A stretch of DNA of 64,000 bases from Mesorhizobium temperatum (GTDB lineage Bacteria; Pseudomonadota; Alphaproteobacteria; Rhizobiales; Rhizobiaceae), in contig NZ_NPKJ01000040.1 in NCBI RefSeq assembly GCF_002284575.1, positions 410 through 64,409 on the forward strand, read 5' to 3'. Of the stretch, positions 59,109 through 64,000 are shown piece after piece. Within the stretch, counting starts at the first letter, position 1, and every line of letters starts with the position of its first letter. Both the position numbers and the translations under genes were made by a program. The notes under the pieces were generated by a model that made no database searches, had not been told where the DNA came from, and saw only the letters and a list, made by a program, of their open reading frames with translations.

Positions 59109-59138
59109 AAAACCCGCCCGGTTCCCCGGACGGGTTTT
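59109..59138 (-). terminator. Terminator after the 5'-nucleotidase gene
   Basis: Arms AAAACCCG/CGGGTTTT (59109-59116, 59131-59138) with inner CCGG pairing. On the minus strand it ends in TTTTCTG, 20 nt after the stop. Confidence 0.7.
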
Positions 59139-59157
59139 CCAGAAACGACGGAAGAAT

Positions 59158-61248
59158 TTAGTTTGCGGCCGGGATGGTCAAGGTTGCGCCGACGGGAAGG
59201 CGGCGCGGCTCATAATCCTTGTTGGCGTCCGAGATCGTTTTCCACTTGGCGCCATCGCCATAGGCCTTCTCCGCCAGGTCCCAATAGGTATCGCCGACAA
59301 CGATCACATGGCTGCTTTCGGCCGGTGTTGCCTCGGCCGGCTTTGCCGGCTCGGCAGGCGCAGCCTCGGCTGGTTTGGCCGGTTCCGCCGCAGGAGCCGG
59401 TGCCACGGGCGCCGTCTCGGCCGGTTTAGCCGGCTCGGCAGGTGCCGGCGCTGCCGGGGCGGGTTCCGCCGGGACGGCTGGCGGCGTCGTGGCGATATCG
59501 TCCGAACCAGCCGGCGGTTCGGGCATCGCCGGCTCCGCAGTTGCGGCTGGAGCCGTTTCTGCCGGTTTTGCCGGCTCGGCCGGAGCAGGCGCGGTTTCAG
59601 CCGGCTTAGCCGGTTCCTGGGCCGGTTCCGCCGCGGCGGCCACGATCTCGGTGATACGGCCATCGAGCTTCGGCGTATAGGGCCGATGCGCGCCGAGATA
59701 ATCGGCGACCACCTGTTCGAGCCCCGGACCGTAATCGTAGGCGTTCTTGGCCTTGTCGGCGAATACGTCGTAGCCATCGCCGCCCTGGCGCACATAGTTG
59801 TTGGTGGCGACCAGGTAATCCTTGTCCGGATTGATCTGCGTCCACGCGCCGCCTTGCATGACTTCGACCGACTTGACGCGCCCGGCATTCGGGGCGGCCG
59901 ATTTGTCGAATGAATACTTCAGGCCGGCAACCTGCGGGAAGCGGCCGGCGCCGTCCTCGATCTGGCTGAGACCGTTCTCGAGCCCGGCAACCAGATCCTT
60001 GCCGGAAATCTGGAAGGTCGCCACTGTGTTCTGGAATGGCAGCACGTTCAGCACCTCGCCCATGGTGACGGTGCCCTGGTCGATCGAAGCGCGCAGACCG
60101 CCGCCATTCGTGATGACGATCTCGACACCCTGATCCTTGACGCGGTCGAGGACGGCATCGGAGACAAGGTTACCCATCTCGCACTCGCGGGTGCGGCAGT
60201 TCTCACGGCTGCCGTCGATCGCCTTGGTGGTCTCGGCGACCTCCTTGTTCTTCAACGCCTCGATCGGCGCGCCAAGCTCCTTGATGCGGGCAAGCGCGGC
60301 GGAATCCGGCGTGATCGACTTGTCGAGGTAGATCGGGTCGCCGCTGGCTTGCTTGACGACGCCGTTATCGTCAAACACGACCTTGAACTCGCCGAGATAT
60401 TTCGAATAGGACGCCGCCTGGACGACCGGCACCTTGTAGCCGTCCGGATTGTCGACCATCGTCGGGTAGGGGCCTTCAGCCTTGGGGTCGGTGTTGGACA
60501 GCAGCGAATGGCTGTGGCCGCCGACCACCACGTCGACACCCGGGATCTTGGCGATGACGTCGCGCTCGCGCTTGTAACCGATATGGGTGACCGCGATGAT
60601 CTTGTTGACGCCTTCTCCCTTCAGCTTCTCGACCTCTGATGTGATCGACTTGACGTCGTCCTCGATCGTGACGTTAGGACCTGGCGAAGCGAGCTCCGGC
60701 GTGTCGTTGGTGACCGCGCCGACGATGCCGATTTTCTGGCCGCCGACCTCGATCACGACCGACGGTTTCACGCGATCGCCGAGCTTGGATTGCGCGTTGG
60801 CCTTCACATTGGCGCCGAGCACCGGAAACTGGATCATGTCCAGGAACGGCGCCAGCGCCGCCTCACCGTCGTCGAACTCGTGATTGCCAACCCCCATGGC
60901 GTCGAATTTCATCTGGTTGAGGAATTCGCCTTCGGTCTTGCCCTTGTAGGTGATGTAGAATAGCGAGCCCTGGAAGTTGTCGCCGGCGCTGAGCAGCAGC
61001 ACATTCTGCCCCTCGAGTTTCTTGCGCTCCTGGGCGATCGCGGTGATCAGCCGCGCCGCGCCGCCGATGCACTCGCCCTTGGTCTCCTCTTCGGCCGAGC
61101 AGGTCGATTCATATTTGTTGTTGCTTTCGATGCGGCTGTGCCAGTCGTTGATGTGCAGGATGTTCAGCGTGTAGTCGGCAAAGGACACGCCGGCCGAAAG
61201 GCCAAGCGCGGACGCCGACAGGGCGGCAATGACGGCTATCTTCTTCAT
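59158..61248 (-). CDS. Periplasmic 5'-nucleotidase/metallophosphatase fused to LysM
   Basis: Secreted UshA-type bifunctional nucleotidase, 696 aa. The signal peptide (1-24, ending GVSFA) precedes the metallophosphatase domain with HINDWHSR, GDNFQGS, GNHEFDDG, VTHIGYKRE and GGHSHS. The 5'-nucleotidase C domain (about 340-530; EMGNLVSDAV, TNGGGLRASIDQG, NNYVRQGGDGYDVF) is complete. A repetitive Pro/Ala linker of about 100 residues (AEPAKPAETAPA units) leads to a terminal LysM (SHVIVVGDTYWDLAEKAYGD), which probably tethers it to peptidoglycan. GGGAGACGAAG marks ATG 61248. The LysM fusion is not usual for UshA. Confidence 0.92.
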   Translation of the reverse strand: MKKIAVIAALSASALGLSAGVSFADYTLNILHINDWHSRIESNNKYESTCSAEEETKGECIGGAARLITAIAQERKKLEGQNVLLLSAGDNFQGSLFYITYKGKTEGEFLNQMKFDAMGVGNHEFDDGEAALAPFLDMIQFPVLGANVKANAQSKLGDRVKPSVVIEVGGQKIGIVGAVTNDTPELASPGPNVTIEDDVKSITSEVEKLKGEGVNKIIAVTHIGYKRERDVIAKIPGVDVVVGGHSHSLLSNTDPKAEGPYPTMVDNPDGYKVPVVQAASYSKYLGEFKVVFDDNGVVKQASGDPIYLDKSITPDSAALARIKELGAPIEALKNKEVAETTKAIDGSRENCRTRECEMGNLVSDAVLDRVKDQGVEIVITNGGGLRASIDQGTVTMGEVLNVLPFQNTVATFQISGKDLVAGLENGLSQIEDGAGRFPQVAGLKYSFDKSAAPNAGRVKSVEVMQGGAWTQINPDKDYLVATNNYVRQGGDGYDVFADKAKNAYDYGPGLEQVVADYLGAHRPYTPKLDGRITEIVAAAAEPAQEPAKPAETAPAPAEPAKPAETAPAATAEPAMPEPPAGSDDIATTPPAVPAEPAPAAPAPAEPAKPAETAPVAPAPAAEPAKPAEAAPAEPAKPAEATPAESSHVIVVGDTYWDLAEKAYGDGAKWKTISDANKDYEPRRLPVGATLTIPAAN

Positions 61249-61370
61249 CTTCGTCTCCCGGATGACCTGTTTAACGCCCTTGCTTGACTGGAGCATAACA
61301 GCCAGCTTTTTGCCCATGTTCACATCGCGTTTTAGGTGATGCAAGCGGAATCGGGGACAGCTTTGCCGGC

Positions 61371-61405
61371 GCAAAAAGGACGGCGGCCTCAAGCCGCCGT
61401 CCTTT
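61371..61405 (-). terminator. Rho-independent terminator of omp10-like gene
   Basis: Arms AAAGGACGGCGGC/GCCGCCGTCCTTT (61375-61387, 61393-61405) with loop CTCAA. Read on the minus strand the hairpin is followed by TTTTTGC. Confidence 0.85.
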
Positions 61406-61427
61406 GCAAAAGCAATTCAGTATGGGC

Positions 61428-61802
61428 TCAGGTGCGTCGCGTCAGCACGAAGTTCTGTCCGCTCGCGCTGGTGCAATTAAGCTGGGAGGTGGAGATCAAC
61501 AAGCAGTTGAAGCTGATCGGCGTCTGGCGGATCAGCGAAGTGCCCTGGATCTCGACCGAGGTACCGCCGGTCATGGTATAGCTGCCGTCGGCAAGTTTCT
61601 GGCCGGTGTCGGTCGCGACGGTGTTGAAGCTGCCGCCGGCGAAGGTCGACAGGCCCGTGCCTTGCGCGTCGATCCATGAGCCTTCGACCGGGCTCCGCGT
61701 GGCCAAAGGCGGCCCGCCCGGGCCGGCGGTGGTGCACGCCGCCGAGGCGGCAGCGGCCGCGACAATGCCGGCCGAAAGCAATTTGCGCGCAATCGTCATC
61801 AT
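61428..61802 (-). CDS. omp10: Omp10-like outer-membrane lipoprotein
   Basis: Small lipoprotein, 124 aa, with a signal peptide and lipobox ending SAAC at about residue 25. The mature part is a compact beta-rich domain: VEGSWIDAQGTGLSTFAGGSF, VATDTGQKLADGSYTM, NCLLISTSQLNCTSASGQ and FVLTRR. The block order matches Brucella Omp10, a member of the AprI/Inh-like lipoprotein group. The two tandem ATGs at 61802 and 61799 follow AGGAGAGGA. It sits outside the cell membrane, anchored in the outer membrane; the role is unknown. Confidence 0.82.
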   Translation of the reverse strand: MMTIARKLLSAGIVAAAAASAACTTAGPGGPPLATRSPVEGSWIDAQGTGLSTFAGGSFNTVATDTGQKLADGSYTMTGGTSVEIQGTSLIRQTPISFNCLLISTSQLNCTSASGQNFVLTRRT

Positions 61803-61822
61803 CAAAATCCTCTCCTCTCGCA

Positions 61823-61918
61823 TCGGCCCGAAAATCGATCCGATTTTTCGGAAAGCACGATGCGTACATTTCAAGCGCTGGAGCGCACTTTGTGCGTCCA
61901 AATGGACGCACGTCGCTC
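61823..61918. repeat. Palindromic intergenic repeat, family 3 copy C
   Basis: CCGAAAATCG/CCGATTTTTCGG (61828-61851), AAAGCACGATGCG, AGCGCACTTT, then GTGCGTCCA/TGGACGCAC (61892-61911). It is the best-preserved copy and occupies the promoter gap of the omp10-like gene. Confidence 0.75.
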
Positions 61919-61975
61919 TGGCCCACCTTCCTTCAATCGCCCGATTTCCAGGCGATTGCAAGGCAGTGAGATATT

Positions 61976-62017
61976 GCTATCGAACGAGGATATTGCACTA
62001 TCGAACGAGGATGTTGC
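61976..62017 (-). repeat. 21-bp tandem duplication spanning the hss stop codon
   Basis: Two 21-bp units (62017-61997 and 61996-61976 on the minus strand) share GCAAnATCCTCGTTCGATAG. The first contains the last codons and stop of hss; the second is a non-coding echo. They differ at two bases. Confidence 0.85.
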
Positions 62018-63443
62018 GGAATTGCCATGGGTCGTTCTTGTCGAGGTCTTCCGGGAACAGACCAGGGCGGTTATCGAGCGGCGTCCAATCGGTGTAGTAG
62101 CCCTTGATCGGCCCGAGATAGGGGGACTGCACTTCCAGGCAGCGCCTGTAGTCCATCTCGTCGGCCTCGACGATGCCGGCCTCGGGATTTTCCAGCGCCC
62201 AGACCATGCCCGCCAGCACAGCCGACGTGACCTGCATGCCCGTGGCGTTCTGATAAGGCGCCAGCTTGCGCGCTTCCGCCAGCGACAGTTGCGAGCCGTA
62301 CCAATAGGCGTTCTTGTCGTGGCCGTAGAGCAGCACGCCGAGCTCGTCGACACCGTCGACCAGTTCGTTCTCATCGAGCACGTGATGTACGGCTTGCGCC
62401 TTGCCGGCGGCGCCGAACATCTCGTGCAGCGACAGCATGGCGTCATTGCAGGGATGGTAGGCGTAGTGACAGGTCGGGCGATATTGAACCTTGCCCTTCT
62501 TGCCGCGCAGGGTGAAGAAGTCGGCGATCGAAATCGACTCGTTGTGCGTCACCAGGAATCCGTATTGCGGTCCGGGCGTCGGGCACCAGCTGCGCACACG
62601 CGTGTTGGCGCCCGGCTGCTCCAGGTAGATCGCGGCCTTCGAGCCATGCTTGTGCTCCTTGGCGTTCTTCGGCATCCACTTCTCATGCGTGCCCCAGCCG
62701 AGCTCGGCCGGTTGCAGCCCTTCCGAGATGAAGCCTTCGACCGACCAGGTGTTCCAGAACACGTCCATCGGCTTCGGCTTCTTGGTGCGCTGTGTGTCGC
62801 GCTCGGCGATGTGAATGCCCTTGACGCCGGCCTTCTTCATCAGCCTGGCCCAGCCTTCGCGATCGTGCTGCGCGGGCTCCGAGAACTCAAGGCCAAGATC
62901 GGTGGCGAGGTTGACCAGCGCCTGCTTGACGAACCACGAGACCATGCCTGGATTGGCGCCGCAGGTGGAGATTGCGGTCGCCCCGCCGGGATGCGCGTGC
63001 TTTTCTTCGATCATGGATTCACGCAGCGCGTAGTTGCTGCGGCTGGCATTGTCGGCCTTGGGGTCGAAATAGAAGCCGAGCCATGGCTCGACGACGGTAT
63101 CGATGTAGAGCACACCAAGCTTGCGACAGAGCCGCATCAAATCCACTGAGCCGGTGTCGACCGACAGGTTGACGCAAAAGCCCTGGCCGCCACCTTTGGT
63201 CAGCAGCGGCGTCAGCAGCTTCTTATAGTTCTTCTTGGTCACCGCATCCTGCATGAAGGTGATATCGCGCTCGTCGAGCAACTTGCGGTCGGTATCGCGT
63301 GGGTCGATGACCGTCATGCGCGACTTGTCGAACTTGAAATGGCGCTCGATCAGCGGCAGCGTTCCCCGTCCGATCGAGCCGAAGCCGATCATCACGACAG
63401 GGCCGGTGATCTCACCGTAAACGGGCCAGTTTTCATTCGCCAT
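61998..63443 (-). CDS. hss: Homospermidine synthase
   Basis: NAD-dependent enzyme forming sym-homospermidine from putrescine, the main polyamine of many Rhizobiales; 481 aa. It has the N-terminal nucleotide fold IGFGSIGRG (19-27) and conserved regions VTKKNYKKLLTPLL, DTVVEPWLGFYFDP, STCGANPGMVSWFVKQAL and CHYAYHPCNDAMLSLHE. ATG 63443 gives the family-normal MANENWPVYGEI start; GGGAGT lies upstream at longer-than-usual spacing. The 31-residue upstream extension is unsupported. The stop codon is duplicated within a 21-bp tandem repeat. Confidence 0.95.
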   Translation of the reverse strand: MANENWPVYGEITGPVVMIGFGSIGRGTLPLIERHFKFDKSRMTVIDPRDTDRKLLDERDITFMQDAVTKKNYKKLLTPLLTKGGGQGFCVNLSVDTGSVDLMRLCRKLGVLYIDTVVEPWLGFYFDPKADNASRSNYALRESMIEEKHAHPGGATAISTCGANPGMVSWFVKQALVNLATDLGLEFSEPAQHDREGWARLMKKAGVKGIHIAERDTQRTKKPKPMDVFWNTWSVEGFISEGLQPAELGWGTHEKWMPKNAKEHKHGSKAAIYLEQPGANTRVRSWCPTPGPQYGFLVTHNESISIADFFTLRGKKGKVQYRPTCHYAYHPCNDAMLSLHEMFGAAGKAQAVHHVLDENELVDGVDELGVLLYGHDKNAYWYGSQLSLAEARKLAPYQNATGMQVTSAVLAGMVWALENPEAGIVEADEMDYRRCLEVQSPYLGPIKGYYTDWTPLDNRPGLFPEDLDKNDPWQFRNILVR

Positions 63444-63818
63444 TTTATCGATTACTCCCTCAGATAGGCTGAAAAGCCGGGCAAACAGACGCAAAGCGGA
63501 GCATTTTTTTGCCCGACCGCCACGCGCTACAACCACAGATCATTGTCATAAACCAGCGAAAAGCCGCGAGCTACGCCGCATTCGTCATGTGGTTAAGGAG
63601 GACGACCAGTCGCTGACGGTCGGCGGTCATTCCCCGTGATCGAGTTGGCCCTTGTGGTCGAGTTGGGCGAAGTCGAGCGCCAGCAATGGCGCGGCGAAAG
63701 ATGCGGCGAGCACTAGCTCTCGTCGACGGTTCCCGATCTCGGTCACAGCCCGGTGACACCCGGTAAGCGCCACAGCTTCGGTCGAGAGGCCGAACACCCT
63801 GCGCCTACGCCGATCTAT
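63444..63818. other. Gene-free stretch upstream of hss
   Basis: No gene, RNA or repeat was recognised. A 62-codon minus-strand frame (63571-63759) is Arg-rich and matches no family I know; GATCGAGTTGG / GGTCGAGTTGG occurs twice near 63640-63670. Confidence 0.4.
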
Positions 63819-64000
63819 TCATCCTCGCGGCAGATCGTGCGAGGTCACATCGGCGATTGCCTTGCGAAGCCGGATCGTCTCGATTTTCTCGCCGGGACGC
63901 ATTATGCCGATCACCGTTTCGATGTCGGGACAGCCATCTTTGCGGCATACCAGCTCCGTGACGGACACGACGACATCGTCATCGAGCCCGCGGGACTCAC
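63819..64000 (-). CDS. Hypothetical protein, 3' end only (cut by window edge)
   Basis: An open minus-strand frame enters at the right edge and stops at TGA 63819-63821, about 59 codons. It contains VVVSVTELVCRKDGCPDI, ETVIGIMRPGEKIETIRL and RKAIADVTSHDLPRG. The two cysteines spaced as CRKDGC and the steady charge pattern look like real protein, but I do not recognise the family and the start is outside the window. Confidence 0.5.
   Translation of the reverse strand, partial: ESRGLDDDVVVSVTELVCRKDGCPDIETVIGIMRPGEKIETIRLRKAIADVTSHDLPRG

Noticed and set aside
63571..63759. 62-codon Arg-rich minus-strand frame upstream of hss
   Set aside because: No ribosome binding site, no family resemblance and composition typical of non-coding high-GC DNA.

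Overview
This window is a high-GC chromosomal stretch that looks like a Rhizobiales (Hyphomicrobiales) alphaproteobacterium, most likely Mesorhizobium or a close relative. The pointers are homospermidine synthase, CpdR beside an N-formylglutamate amidohydrolase, an Omp10-type lipoprotein, a DUF993 protein, several GtsABC/UgpC-type sugar ABC genes, TTG starts behind good ribosome binding sites, and intergenic two-palindrome mosaic repeats resembling RIME elements. The genus is inferred from family resemblance and gene content only.

Layout. 1-240: initiator tRNA-fMet between hairpin terminators. 304-8691: a divergent regulator (RpiR family) and a catabolic operon of FGase-fold hydrolase, ethanolamine-type permease, glutamine-synthetase-like ligase, aldehyde dehydrogenase and Fe-dependent alcohol dehydrogenase. 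Its middle is interrupted by an HTH antitoxin/PIN toxin pair. Together the enzymes suggest a glutamylated amino-alcohol (ethanolamine-like) degradation route. 8848-12890: an ABC importer behind three 11-bp-spaced PHO-box-like repeats. 12890-14542: transposase debris and a ~90-bp direct repeat around a VOC gene, then a GST. 14685-18237: Na+/H+ antiporter, EEP hydrolase and EamA exporter. 18238-32936: a 13-gene minus-strand operon (LacI regulator, Gfo/Idh, CoA-transferase, enoyl-CoA hydratase, ALDH, sugar ABC transporter, two GMC oxidoreductases, SDR, Dabb protein), divergent from a DUF993 aldolase-like gene. Near-identical LacI-type operators lie at both ends of the shared control region. The substrate is unknown.

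34475-42510: GDP-fucose synthase, tRNA-Val, cpdR with a CtrA-like motif, a second FGase, histidinol-phosphatase-like hisN, DUF1579, a hydrolase, a small heat-shock gene with a possible ROSE thermometer, and threonine aldolase. 42978-49328: glutamate synthase gltB-gltD. 49398-57690: cell envelope genes (SGNH-like DUF459 protein, lytic transglycosylase, galU, outer-membrane barrel, arabinose-5-phosphate isomerase, NfeD/SPFH pair). 57943-64000: ferrochelatase, a 5'-nucleotidase fused to LysM, Omp10-like lipoprotein, homospermidine synthase and the 3' end of one more gene.

Three families of intergenic palindromic repeats recur here, some copies in opposite orientation. No CRISPR array, rRNA or prophage was seen. 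The most interesting parts are the glutamylation-type operon with its embedded toxin-antitoxin module, the PHO-box transporter, and the LacI-controlled operon for an unassigned carbon source.
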